From assembly GCA_002426885.1 (NCBI GenBank), contig DINU01000012.1, positions 1-55,001 on the forward strand: a stretch of 55,001 nt of DNA, in the 5' to 3' direction. Each line of letters opens with the position of its first letter. Within the stretch, counting starts at the first letter, position 1. The position numbers and the translations under genes were made by a program. Below are positions 18,317 through 27,872 of this stretch, in pieces. Source of the stretch: Patescibacteria group bacterium UBA5532. GTDB lineage: Bacteria > Patescibacteriota > Gracilibacteria > BD1-5 > UBA2023. The notes under the pieces were generated by a model that was not told where the DNA came from, did not search any database, and worked only from the letters and a program-made list of their open reading frames with translations.

Positions 18317-19948
18317 ATGCAAAAAGTCTATATTCGTTTCGGATTTCTGCTTCAGTGCTGTCTGACACTTTTCTGTCTTCTCCTTCTTGGTGCGACTCTC
18401 TATCTGCTTGCGCTCTACTTCTCCTCAGATGCGATATTCCTTCAGAGCGTACCGCGTGTCTGATTTGACCTTTTTGTTCCATCTCCCGATGACTTCTGGG
18501 TGTATTTCATGGCTATAGCAGTTCTCTGGATTCTGACACTTGCGATCTTCCTCTATCAGCGCTGGGCGATGTGGCTCATGGTATTCGCGATCTCTCTTCT
18601 ATCACTCGTAGGATGTATCCGAGTCGCATCTTCGCCTGATTTGGTTCTCGCTGATATCCTCAGCATGGGGGTACTACTTCTATTTCCACTGACATTCATC
18701 ATCCTTCTCATTCGTCTCGCTCGCATGGTTCGGTTCGGGAAGAGTCAGCTCCACAGAGACTATCTGACTGAGACATATCCCTGACAGTTTCCGATCGGGC
18801 TGACACTTATTTTTACGATATTTCTCGGATATTGGTTCTGGAATAGCTATCCGCAGTATGCCGATGTTCCTGATGATTTTTTTCAGAGGGAAAATATCGC
18901 TTTTCCGCTCGAAGCAGAGCGCTCATACTGTACGCTTTCGTCTTCCACTGGGAAAAGTATCGACCCGGAGAATCTTTTTCTTAAGAAATGGATACTCGAG
19001 GAAAAAGCTCGTACAGATCTTCTGGATCTCGCGTTCTGATCTGGGGAGACAAGTGCGATGCTCTCTTTTTCTGGTCTCCTCTCTGCGTCTGGAGTTCTCC
19101 TCTGATCGGGGACGGAGCGTGAATATGAGCTTTTTACTCAGTATAATGCGGAGATCGATCGCCTCAGTGCGGAGATCGCGACGCTCGAGATGGAAAAACC
19201 TGATGAATACAGGCGTATGTATGCAGAAGTGCAGTTCTCAAGTGGAGAAATACAGAACATATCTTCCATACTGGAAGCGCTCGCCCCGATCGCACGACTC
19301 GCTCCGAATGGCTGTATTACGCCAGATTCGAGCTTTTTCGCTCCGGTGATCTCGTCGGGCGTGTTGCTCGTCGGGACGTCACTCGACACGTACGTCAGAT
19401 ATGCGATCGAGAGTCAGGACTTCGAGGAGGCACTTCGTGTCATGACGATCCAGCGCGATCTCTATGATGTACTCTATCGAGAAGCGATCTCATTCGATAT
19501 GGCGCAGTATGGACTCACTGCAGAAGCGATACTTCTCTGAAATGAGACACGACTCCTGCGTGCATCTCCATGAAGTCTGTCGTGAGGACTCGCACTTCTC
19601 GAGCGGACTCCTTCGTATGAGTCAGTCGTGCATGATGCACTTCTGACTGAGTATGAGCGCTCGCAGACCCTCATCGGAAATGGTGAGACGCGATTACTCG
19701 GGGATGTTTCCGTACCATGGCTCTTCGATGGGAAACGGACAGATAACCTCCTGCGAGCATACATTTACAATGCGCTCGAGTCAGCAAAAATATCACGCAT
19801 AAGCGGAAAGTCTCTCTCTCGCGATTTTCTCGGATATAATCCATATGGGACTCCGCTTCTTCCTGATGCGGAGACTTTTACTAAGACAGTACGACAAGCG
19901 CGTATATTTGACATGTGGAAAAATGCTCTTCTCGAGATATATAAATAA
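18317..19948 (+). CDS. Hypothetical membrane protein with large soluble C-terminus
   Basis: A 543-residue protein of unknown family. About five hydrophobic segments lie in the first 180 residues (LLLLGATLYLLALYF, VLWILTLAIFLY, MWLMVFAISLLSLVG and others). A soluble region follows, with a short coiled-coil stretch (NAEIDRLSAEIATLEMEKPDEY) and a helical C-terminus. A signal-like first helix is rich in Cys and Leu. TGA glycines are spread throughout and the frame is intact. It lies between PBP and rarA with its own promoter. Confidence 0.75.
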
Positions 19949-19976
19949 TTGCTTCTCTGCGGACTTCGGATATACT
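19949..19976 (+). promoter_or_regulatory. Promoter of rarA, probably giving a leaderless mRNA
   Basis: TTGCTT (19949-19954) and TATACT (19971-19976) with a 16-bp spacer. Only seven bases separate the -10 box from the ATG at 19984, so the transcript would start at or next to the start codon. Confidence 0.65.
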
Positions 19977-19983
19977 GGTGACC

Positions 19984-21273
19984 ATGTCTCATAGTCTCAC
20001 GCCACTTGCGTCCTTCCTCCGTCCGAGTACACTCGATGATATTATCGGGCAGGAGCATCTTGTCTGACCAGGAAAGCCGATATATCGGTATATCGAGATG
20101 GGAAAAATCCCGTCGATGATCTTCTGGTGACCGCCTGGAAGCGGAAAAACCTCGCTCGCGTATATCCTCTCGGAGATGCTCGTGAATGTCGAGTTTTTTC
20201 ATCTCTCCTGAGTCCTCTCACGAAAAGAAGATGTCGTGAAGATTCTTCGTGTCGCGCGCACCAATTTCTCTCTCGGGAAACAGACGATCATCTTCCTCGA
20301 TGAGATTCATCGGTGGAATAAAGCGCAACAGGATACACTGCTTCCATTTGTCGAGAAGGGAATCGTGACACTGATCGGTGCCACGACGGAGAATCCGAGC
20401 TTCACCATCAATAACGCGCTTATTTCTCGGACGCGCGTCTACACATTCGAGAAGATTACGGTCGAGCAGTGTGTCGATTTTCTCGGGAAGAATCGTACGA
20501 AAATCCAGGAACGATACCCGGAAATCGACTTTTTTACACCTGAGGAGTCCCCGAAAAAAAAGAAAAAGAAGGCTGATACATGAGAAGAATCTGCTCCTGC
20601 TGATTCTCCCACATCAGAGAAAACAGATCCCTTCACGCTCATCGCACACCTCGGAAATGGAGATCTCAGAAATACACTCAATATTCTCGAGACGGCGTGC
20701 ATGCTCCAGTGAACAGGGGCGCTCTCGCGCGAGAATATCCTCCAGGCAGGGGAGCAGACGCTCCTCTATGATCGTGATGGCGAAGAACACTATAATCTTA
20801 TATCGGCGGTCCATAAGTCCCTTCGTGATAGTGATGGAGATGCGGGGATCTACTGGATCGGGCGTATGCTCGCTGGTGGCGAGGATCCGCGATATATCGC
20901 ACGACGCCTTATTAACTTCGCCTCAGAAGATGTATATGATCCGCAGGCGATGATCCTCGCGAATGCCGTCTATGACATCTGTGAAAAAATGGGAATGCCC
21001 GAATGTGAGCTTCCCATCATGAATCTCGCATATTATCTCGCCGATCTTCCGAAGAAAAATCATATCTATCGTGCTATGCAAGCGATGCATCACGATATCG
21101 CACAGCATGGGAATCTGCCGGTTCCACTCCATCTTCGGAATGCTCCGACGGAGCTCATGAAGCGTGTGGGATACGGAAAATGATATGAATATGCGCATAA
21201 TCTTCCTGAGAAAAAAAGTGCGCAAGAGCACTTTCCAGATACGCTTCGCGGGAGAAAATATCGCGAGGAGTAG
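19984..21273 (+). CDS. rarA: Replication-associated recombination protein RarA (MgsA)
   Basis: A 429-residue AAA+ ATPase that acts at stalled replication forks. Walker A is GPPGSGKTSLA (near residues 46-56), its first Gly being a TGA codon. Walker B is IIFLDEIHRWNKAQQD, sensor 1 is LIGATTENPSF, and the C-terminal GGEDPRYIARRLINFASEDV block is typical of RarA. A Lys-rich, acidic insertion (PKKKKKKADT...SEKTDP) sits in the lid region and is unusual. The stop lies five bases from the RHS cassette array on the other strand. Confidence 0.95.
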
Positions 21274-21283
21274 GGGATTATAC

Positions 21284-21308
21284 GTCTGTCTCGAGATCGA
21301 GCTGTTTA
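21284..21308 (-). repeat. RHS core remnant E at the end of the array
   Basis: A 25-bp copy of the recurring core segment encoding KQLDLETD, directly after the immunity gene of cassette D. The frame then ends at once (V, stop) beside the rarA stop. It marks where a further cassette once joined. Confidence 0.8.
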
Positions 21309-21713
21309 CTATCAAAAAATTACATCATCTGGATTGTTTTCTTGAGCAATCGTAAACAAATCTGCATAGACTTTATTTTCTCAATATCTCTCAATAAATT
21401 CCTTATATTTCCATACTGGGAAAAATGGTTGATTCTTTGTAAACACAATTTCATTTATGGGGTTCCATTCCTTGTTTCGTATCAGGGTTATGTTCCCCAC
21501 AATAGCTTCCTTGGCGCCGAGAGGATATTGTACCATAGCCTTCTTTTGTCTTTCAATCAGAGGAATATCACTCTCATAGTATTTTATAAAAGGATCATCT
21601 AGAACACATGAGTCATCTTGAAAATCACATATGGGACAGATTTCATAGCATGAAAATACTTCGTGAAATACCATGAAACCACATCATAAACATGTATATA
21701 TTGCATTTTTCAT
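21309..21713 (-). CDS. CPCC-like Cys-rich putative immunity protein (cassette D)
   Basis: A 134-residue protein beginning MKNAIYTCLGCGFMVF and continuing YEICPICDFQDD. This is the layout of the Cys-rich CPCC family, with the first CPCC changed to CLGC. CPCC proteins are common beside polymorphic toxins. The middle Gly of CLGC and two others are TGA codons. It starts 2 bp after the toxin D stop, and its own TAG abuts the core remnant. Immunity function is inferred from position. Confidence 0.75.
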
Positions 21714-21715
21714 AC

Positions 21716-22160
21716 CTATTTGTTACTTGAAATAAATTTTGTTATATTTTTTAATGCTTGGAAGTTTTTATAAAAAGTTGTTATGAAACCATCCTTACCC
21801 AATATTCAAAAATCTCCAGTTTTTGTATTTAGTTTCAGAGTTGCTCAGTCTCGGGATCTTTCCCATTGAATGATATTTTTTTGAGTTGTGGGGGACATAA
21901 AATCTGATGCTTGTTTGGCATACTCATGCTTATTTTTTGCTCCGAATTCTGCTCAATGTTTATTAAAGTGTTCTTCTAGTTTCCTAAATCACTTAACAAT
22001 CACACTCTTTCCCGCTCTCAACTCACTTCCATTCACCCAAGGAAGTATTGCAGCCGTAACTCCCACTCCCCATCGATCGAAACCTTCCACTTTTCCATCA
22101 TACTATCTTTTTTTGAAGTATTGCAAGTCTGTCTCGAGATCGAGCTGTTTATTCGCGAAG
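21716..22160 (-). pseudogene. Orphan RHS toxin tip D (in-frame TAG)
   Basis: The frame begins in the core segment FANKQLDLETDLQYFKKR. It hits a TAG (22105-22103) where other copies have the first Tyr of RYYDSRIG, and then runs 128 residues to a TAG at 21718-21716. The tip has HFNKHGAEFGAKNKHEYAKQ and then LKLNTKTGDFGILGKDGFIT. The His-Lys-His pattern followed by a TGxF...GxITTFYK strand pair resembles RNase-like toxin tips of the BECR type. The fold is my inference. The TAG makes the cassette inactive unless recombined downstream of it. Confidence 0.65.
22115..22160 (-). repeat. RHS core segment, copy in cassette D
   Basis: A 46-bp segment shared with cassettes A, B and C, encoding FANKQLDLETDLQYF. 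It follows the immunity gene of cassette C. Confidence 0.85.
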
Positions 22161-22166
22161 AGATAT

Positions 22167-22667
22167 TTATTGCATAATTTTAGATACGTAGAGATAATTT
22201 TTTTCTGTTTCAGAAAATGGCTCTTCGAGAATAGGGGTATATCCTTGAAATATAGAGTAAAATGTTATCGGAACAAATGAAGTTTTTTGTTTATCAATAA
22301 TAGCCACAACTATAAATGATTGATTAGGAAAATGCTCCAGTAATCATAAACTTATTGTATCTACAATAATTTTTCACAAGCATGCCCTATATCTTAAAGA
22401 TGGTTTCATGTGATTGTCTATATAATCATCAATATAAAATTTATTCATTGAAAATTCCTGATATATCTTTTCATTATCTGATATGTTGCAATCTCAATCA
22501 AAACGCTCCTTAAAAGAATCAAACACAAAATATCCATTATATTGGATTATTCACTTTTGAATTATTGTGAAAAGTTTTGTATTTAAAATGACTGATCTAT
22601 CTCGAATATATCATCAATTCAAAATTCTTTTAAATCATGGTCATATGTATGTATCTATTTTTTTCAT
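22167..22667 (-). CDS. Putative immunity protein of cassette C
   Basis: A 166-residue AT-rich gene with seven or more TGA glycines, starting MKKIDTYIGPGFKRILNGGY. It overlaps the 3' end of toxin C by 13 bp, the tight coupling expected of a toxin and its antidote. I do not recognise the family. It is followed by the core segment of cassette D. Immunity function is inferred from position. Confidence 0.65.
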
Positions 22668-23632
22668 ACTCATAAAATATTAAGTCATTTCTGAATTGCT
22701 GATTGGACAGACTTGTTATTTAATAAATTCTGAATACCTTTTGGAGCTACTGCTCAATTCGAGTCTTTTCAAATACGAAAATTATTTGTATTTACATTAT
22801 ACGTGTACTTACTATCTCATATTTGATAATGAATTTGTCATGGTCTTATTCAGGGCGCTGGATTTTCTACATCAATTCTTCATCATCATTTAACGTTACC
22901 AACTGTCTGACTATTAACTTTTGTTCCATTAGTTCCTAACATTTTTCCAAAAATATATCTCCCATCACTCATCTTTTCCCCCATTCTTATCACCTTCGTC
23001 ATTCCAGCAGGCACGCCTGGCGTAGCAGCAGCAAGTGAATCGAAACTTGCATCTATGAGTCCTTCTTCGAGCTCACGTGCATCTTGCTCCCATGCATCTT
23101 GCTCCCATGCCCTCCGAGATTCATCTATGAGTTGCTGATTATTCGTGACTGTCCCATAGAAGTTTCGTGCTCATTCATACGCCATTTCTAGAGTATTCTT
23201 CGCGATTCTTCCAGCATCGTATCCGACATTCGCCAAATCCCACCCAGTCTCTATGATTTCCCCCGTAGGATCTACGAGATTAATAGGATTATTCCGTACG
23301 TAGCTATAACTATTCCAGCTCTGTGGATCTGTAAAGTATGGACTTACTCTCTTCGAGATTCATACTTCCCAGAATACAGGATCCTCTGTCGTGAACTTTC
23401 CTATCCTGCTATCATAATATCTCTTTTCGAAGTATTGCAAGTCTGTCTCGAGATCGAACTGTTTATTCGCGAAGGTGTACTTATTCTCGTATCATCATTT
23501 TTTTCCTGCTCTTCTCTCGTTCGTGACTTCATAGGTGAGTGTCTTCCCGAATGGCTGATAGTCTGTCGCCTGGAGGACGACTCCGGTGCTCGAGATATCG
23601 AGAGAAGAGGAGTTCAGGTGGTCGGAGGGATT
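22655..23632 (-). CDS. Orphan RHS toxin cassette C (no start codon)
   Basis: The frame opens in the RHS core at DHLNSSSLDISSTG, passes YQPFGKTLTYE, KQFDLETDLQYFEKRYY and NNPINLVDPTGE, and ends with a unique tip: GGGRIDVENPAPGIRPGQIH...KYTYNVNTNNF...IQKGLNILGVGKK. Tips of this PGQIHYQ type occur in RHS and LXG polymorphic toxins. No in-frame ATG precedes the core, and the immunity B stop lies in the same frame immediately upstream. It therefore looks silent in place. Residues between core and tip are nearly identical to cassette A. Confidence 0.75.
22977..23527 (-). repeat. Long direct repeat, copy 1 (cassette C)
   Basis: A 551-bp copy of the segment also found at 25958-26493. The copies differ by a 15-bp tandem duplication here (encoding an extra WEQDA) and at least one base change. 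They cover the RHS core end plus the pre-toxin linker, and stop exactly where the toxin tips diverge. Confidence 0.9.
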
Positions 23633-24199
23633 TTAGTACCTTTTCTCAATATAAATATGCTGATTCCAGTTCTGAAAGATAATGTCTAAACTTTCCAAAG
23701 AATCAGATATTATATCCATTCATCGATCGTCGTACGGATGTATCATAATATGTTGACGCTCTCAGAAATAATAACAATTTAGATGAAGTATCGGATTAAC
23801 AGCAAAATCTGCATCAATTATAGCCTGATTTATACCGTGAATTTGTTTCAATGTCACCTCTCAAAAGTAGTAGCGCCAAATTACATCTGGTTCAATTTCA
23901 ACAGCTATTTTCTCAGGAAAATACAATATATCTTGTAGCCCTCTTTTTTCTAATGCACACTGTGTTCGTTTCTTAAAATGCTGATCCATTTCATAATTAT
24001 AAAATGTAACTCATGCAATCCATCTCCGTTCATTTTTAAATATTTCTAGTATGACAGTTGTAGATATTTTATAAACTTGTTTCCGACTCATACCACTTTT
24101 ATCAAAGTAAAATCGAAGACGTGGATAATTTTCGTGATAGAGTGTTTCGAAGTTTAAGTCTGGAAATACTCTGCATATTTCTCAATAGAAAGGGGTCAT
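23633..24199 (-). CDS. DUF3885-like putative immunity protein (cassette B)
   Basis: A 188-residue protein. The end of its sequence, HIMIHPYDDRGMDIISDSLESL, and the EKRGLQDILYFPEKIAVE region fit DUF3885 proteins, which often sit beside polymorphic toxins. The Gly of YDDRG is a TGA codon. It starts one base after the toxin B stop. Function as the antidote for toxin B is inferred from position and family. Confidence 0.7.
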
Positions 24200-24200
24200 A

Positions 24201-25016
24201 TTATTTCTTAAAAATATTAAGATTTTGATCTGCCGTTCATACTCTTTTTAATCACCCTCCAAATTTCTCAAATACTTTCCATCACATACTTATATTGTGT
24301 GATGTTTTTTCAGGTGAGTAGTATTTATTTCAGAGTTGGTAAACTTTCCGTCACTCTATAGTTCCAAATTGTTTTACCTCTTTCATTCCTTTCTCTTTTG
24401 CGATCTGATCATAAGTTTTATTTGTAGTTGTATTTCTATTTGTTCCCCGATCTTTATCATTATTTTTACCATTTCCTCCCATCATTGGACTCGGAGCTCA
24501 CACAGTGATATTAGAATTCGAGAGTGTTTGTCCTTGGCCAGTCACTGCTGGGTTCGTCTCAGATTCAGAACTTCGATTATTATTTACTCGAGTCCTATCA
24601 GGATTTATAGCAGTAGAGACTATATTTCAGAGAGAACTTACCGTTGCTACTACCCCTCTTCACACAGCTTTTCATCACTCGATGATGATCGGTGTCACTG
24701 TAGCAGCAACTGTTCAAGCAAGGGCCACAGTCCCAACCTCAACCACAGTCCCAACCTCAACCACAGTCCCACCCCCAAGCCCAGCAAGAACAAATGCAAA
24801 TTCCCCTGTAGGATCTACGAGATTAATAGGATTATTCCGTACATAGCTATAGCTATTCCATTGTTGGGGATCGAAGAAGTATCATGCAGGACGGAATGAT
24901 ACTCATACTTCCCAGAATACAGGATCTTCTGTCGTGAACTTTCCTATCCTGCTATCATAATATCTCTTTTCGAAGTATTGCAAGTCTGTCTCGAGATCGA
25001 GCTGTTTATTTGTTTT
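24201..25016 (-). CDS. Orphan RHS toxin cassette B with Ntox21-like tip
   Basis: The frame starts in the RHS core at NKQLDLETDLQYFEKRYY and runs through NNPINLVDPTGEF. It continues through a Gly/Val-rich linker with an 18-bp tandem repeat, and ends KVYQLGNKYYSPEKTSHN...GWKVFEKFGGGLKRVGTADQNLNIFKK. The YYSpe.tsHN..gWKvf...RvGTaDqNL pattern resembles the Ntox21 toxin family. There is no start codon in frame, and a TAA lies just upstream in the immunity A gene, so this looks silent in place. Confidence 0.75.
24725..24771. repeat. 18-bp tandem repeat in toxin B linker
   Basis: About 2.6 copies of an 18-bp unit (CCACAGTCCCAACCTCAA on the + strand) encode repeated TVVEVG on the reverse strand. Confidence 0.85.
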
Positions 25017-25602
25017 TTAACAGTACTTTATAAACTGGAATATTTTTATTCTCTACAAGAGAGAACATGATCCCATTGCCATAATAAAACCAACGATATT
25101 CAGATAATTCTCCTAATTTGTTTTTCGCTATTAGTGACTCATCCAGGTATAACACATCTCACACAAGACGAGTATCCAGTATTTCCTGGATGAAATACGG
25201 AACAACCACTTCACCTGCGGAAATGCAGACAGGGGGTGTAATCGAACATACATCATGTATGATGGCATCTATAACTGTTGGTCAAATAGAGCTTATTGAC
25301 CCATAATCAATATCAAGAGCAAAACGCATGCAAATATACCGATCGTCGAACTTACTCATAATTATTGAAAACTTTCCAGTATCTAGTCGGTCAATGTGAA
25401 GAAATATTGCCTCTTCAGATTCTCGGAGCTCATGATGGACTTGAGTATCAAATTCTCGTTTTGATAAGGATAAAAAATCTGTATCACTAAACGTTGCAGT
25501 ATTATATTGAGGTAATTTCTTCAACATGTGTATTGCCTGAAATAAGTCTTTATCTGGGAGTAAGAAATTAATATCGTACTCTATTTTAATATCATGCTCC
25601 AT
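25006..25602 (-). CDS. Putative immunity protein of cassette A
   Basis: A 198-residue protein of unknown family, MEHDIKIEYDINFLLPDKDL..., with two TGA glycines. It begins 24 bp after the toxin A stop. Its TAA lies in the first bases of the next core segment, so the core piece of cassette B is fused directly to its end. This is the junction expected if whole tip-plus-immunity modules were added by recombination. Function inferred from position. Confidence 0.65.
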
Positions 25603-25626
25603 ATTTATAATTTTTTAAGGATAAAA

Positions 25627-26532
25627 TTATTTTTTGCTTATAGGAGTTGATGTTACGGTTCTGAGCTGTCCTGCATACTTTCATGACGTAAAAATGTCAA
25701 CCTGGATATTCTGTTTTCAATTTTGTAGTATATATCTATTGAATATTTCTCATCATTTTTTTTCAGATTGGTTGGTGAGAATTTTTGTTGGGTTTGACAA
25801 TGTATTTTCGATAAGCTGTTTAAACTCATTTCAATATTTTGACCATTTATCACTGCCAAAAATTTCAGAAGCATGTCTACTAAATGCATGTTGAATACGA
25901 TTGGTATTTGCTAGAATGGCATTGATTGTAGATTGTCCCAGTCACCTCACAGCTTTCTCCCCCATTCTTATCACCTTCGTCATTCCAGCAGGCACGCCTG
26001 GTGTAGCAGCAGCAAGTGAATCGAAACTTGCATCTATGAGTCCTTCTTCGAGCTCACGTGCATCTTGCTCCCATGCCCTCCGAGATTCATCTATGAGTTG
26101 CTGATTATTCGTGACTGTCCCATAGAAGTTTCGTGCTCATTCATACGCCATTTCTAGAGTATTCTTCGCGATTCTTCCAGCATCGTATCCGACATTCGCC
26201 AAATCCCACCCAGTCTCTATGATTTCCCCCGTAGGATCTACGAGATTAATAGGATTATTCCGTACGTAGCTATAACTATTCCAGCTCTGTGGATCTGTAA
26301 AGTATGGACTTACTCTCTTCGAGATTCATACTTCCCAGAATACAGGATCCTCTGTCGTGAACTTTCCTATCCTGCTATCATAATATCTCTTTTCGAAGTA
26401 TTGCAAGTCTGTCTCGAGATCGAACTGTTTATTCGCGAAGGTGTACTTATTCTCGTATCATCATTTTTTTCCTGCTCTTCTCTCGTTCGTGACCTGAGGA
26501 GTGATTTCCTCCCTTTCTCATTGACTTTCCAT
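25627..26532 (-). CDS. RHS toxin cassette A with its own possible start
   Basis: Reading from an ATG at 26532 (MESQGEREEITPQVTNERR) the frame enters the RHS core at VTNERRAGKKGGYENKYTF. It continues through KQFDLETDLQYFEKRYYDSR, WNSYSYVRNNPINLVDPTGE and a 100-residue linker shared with cassette C, then a unique tip: RIQHAFSRHASEIFGSDKWS...IFNRYILQNGKQNIQVDIF...YAGQLRTV. The HAFxRH...GKYAGQLRT pattern suggests an RNase-like tip, but I assign no family. It is the only cassette that might be translated as it stands. Its start region overlaps the ruvC promoter on the other strand. Confidence 0.75.
25958..26493 (-). repeat. Long direct repeat, copy 2 (cassette A)
   Basis: A 536-bp copy of 22977-23527. 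Homology ends abruptly at 26493, inside the codons before VTNERR, beyond which cassette C continues into more RHS core while this copy runs into unrelated sequence. Confidence 0.9.
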
Positions 26533-26546
26533 ATATTCGATATAAT
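26521..26546 (+). promoter_or_regulatory. Promoter of ruvC
   Basis: TTGACT (26521-26526) and TATAAT (26541-26546). Both boxes are near consensus, but the spacer is only 14 bp, so the true -35 may differ. Confidence 0.45.
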
Positions 26547-26579
26547 GGGCGTGGTATTTCTTTCAGTTCTTTCCTTCGT

Positions 26580-27050
26580 ATGATTTTCCTCGGTATCGAT
26601 CCATGAACGACGACAGTCTGATATGCAGTCCTCGAAAAAGAGGGGAGTGCTATTCGGATCGTGACGTATGGCGTGATCGAGACTGGTCCGCGTGAGGCGC
26701 TCGAGTATAAGCTCCTCGATATTGCGCGCGATCTCTCAGAGATTATCGATACATATGAGCCGACGATGTGTGGTATCGAGCGACTTTTTTTCTTTAAGAA
26801 TATTACGAATGGGATCGATGTCGCCCATGCACGCTGAGTCATCCTTCATACGCTTGTGTCGCGAGGTATTCGGATCCGCGAATTTACTCCTCTCGAAGTA
26901 AAGAAGGGGATTACTGGTGATGGGCTCGCCAAAAAACGCCAAATGCAAAATGCGATAAAACTCCTCTTTCGGCTCTCTGATATACCAAAACCAGACGATG
27001 CAGCAGATGCACTCGGAATAGCATATTTGACCGCCTTGCATTGTCGATAA
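26580..27050 (+). CDS. ruvC: Crossover junction endodeoxyribonuclease RuvC
   Basis: A 156-residue Holliday-junction resolvase. It has the first catalytic Asp in FLGIDPGTTTVGYAV (both glycines after Pro and Val are TGA), the Glu in MCGIERLFFFKN, and the C-terminal acidic pair in PDDAADALGIAYLTAL. Length and motif order are normal. No ruvA or ruvB is adjacent. The gene borders the cassette array. Confidence 0.95.
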
Positions 27051-27137
27051 TTCTGACTATACTCTCTCCAGTTTTTTGTACCACAGAGAAGTATCCTTCT
27101 TTTCTGTCGATATAATTCCAGCATAAAACCCCTTCCT

Positions 27138-27851
27138 ATGCTCGATTCCCTCGCTGTCGCATTCTCCGTAACCCCATTCGATGTTGGGTACTGTCTTCTG
27201 GGGATCGTCGGAGCGATCATCTCATACTATTTTCTCAGTCTCAGACAGCTCTACGAAGCATCTTTCGGGGCACTGATCGGATTCTGTGTCTACATTCTTT
27301 TCTCGGTTCTCCTCACTCAGAATGTGACTCTTGGGACGACGGGATGACTCTTTCCATTCCAGTTTTCCGTGTTTCTTGTCTCGGCATCAGTTTACCTTAT
27401 CTTTATCCTCGCGATTATTTTCCCGGTTCATGGCGGACTGATGATCGATGAGCCTGATAATCAGGTTCTCTACACGATAGAATATATCTTTGTCGCATTT
27501 TTCTTCTATTTTGTCCTCGGAGGGATCGTCCTCTATATGATCGAGCAGACGTATGTCTTCCGTGTCGGATCGCTCCTGACCTCTGTCCATGATATTCCGT
27601 ACTATACTGATGTGGTTCGGAATTCGCACTTGTTCCAGTTTTATATGCAGTACCGCGATCAGATTATTCCGCTTGCAGTGATACTCATGATTTACCGTCT
27701 TCTTTTCTCGAATATCGTCACAGCGATTCTCCTCTCGATCTGGTATAATCTTTCTCGTATTGGATTCTATAAGATAAAAAACGATACACAGTATCGTGTG
27801 GAATTTCATGAGGTAAAATGAGCTTCGTGAGAAGCCGAAAAGCACGAATAA
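27138..27851 (+). CDS. Hypothetical multi-pass membrane protein
   Basis: A 237-residue protein with five or six hydrophobic segments (YCLLGIVGAIISYYFL, LIGFCVYILFSVLL, FLVSASVYLIFILAIIF and others) and a short charged tail. TGA glycines lie at GTTGGLF and in the tail, extending it past EFHEVK to a TAA at 27849. CvpA-like topology is possible but unproven. It precedes a PH-domain membrane protein in the same frame. Confidence 0.7.
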
Positions 27852-27872
27852 TTTATTTTTCACCCCTCATTC

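Larger units (their letters stand above)
21277..26532 (-). mobile_element. Array of RHS-type toxin/immunity cassettes
   Basis: On the reverse strand four units occur in a row, each made of a piece of the RHS core (QLDLETDLQYFEKRYYDSRIGKF...), a unique C-terminal toxin tip and an immunity gene. From high to low coordinate they are A (26532-25006), B (25016-23633), C (23632-22167) and D (22160-21309), then a bare core remnant. No complete RHS repeat gene is present, and B, C and D lack start codons in the core piece. The pattern matches orphan rhs-CT or cdiA-CT cassettes, which can be swapped onto a full-length RHS gene by recombination in the core. Several genes contain TGA glycines, so the array is adapted to code 25. 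Confidence 0.85.

Noticed and set aside
24725..24771. CRISPR-like repeat
   Set aside because: The 18-bp units are directly adjacent, without spacers, and encode a repeated TVVEVG in the toxin B linker.
24336..24899. A 187-residue open frame on the forward strand
   Set aside because: It is antisense to toxin cassette B; Ser/Tyr/Arg-rich composition and no recognisable domain.
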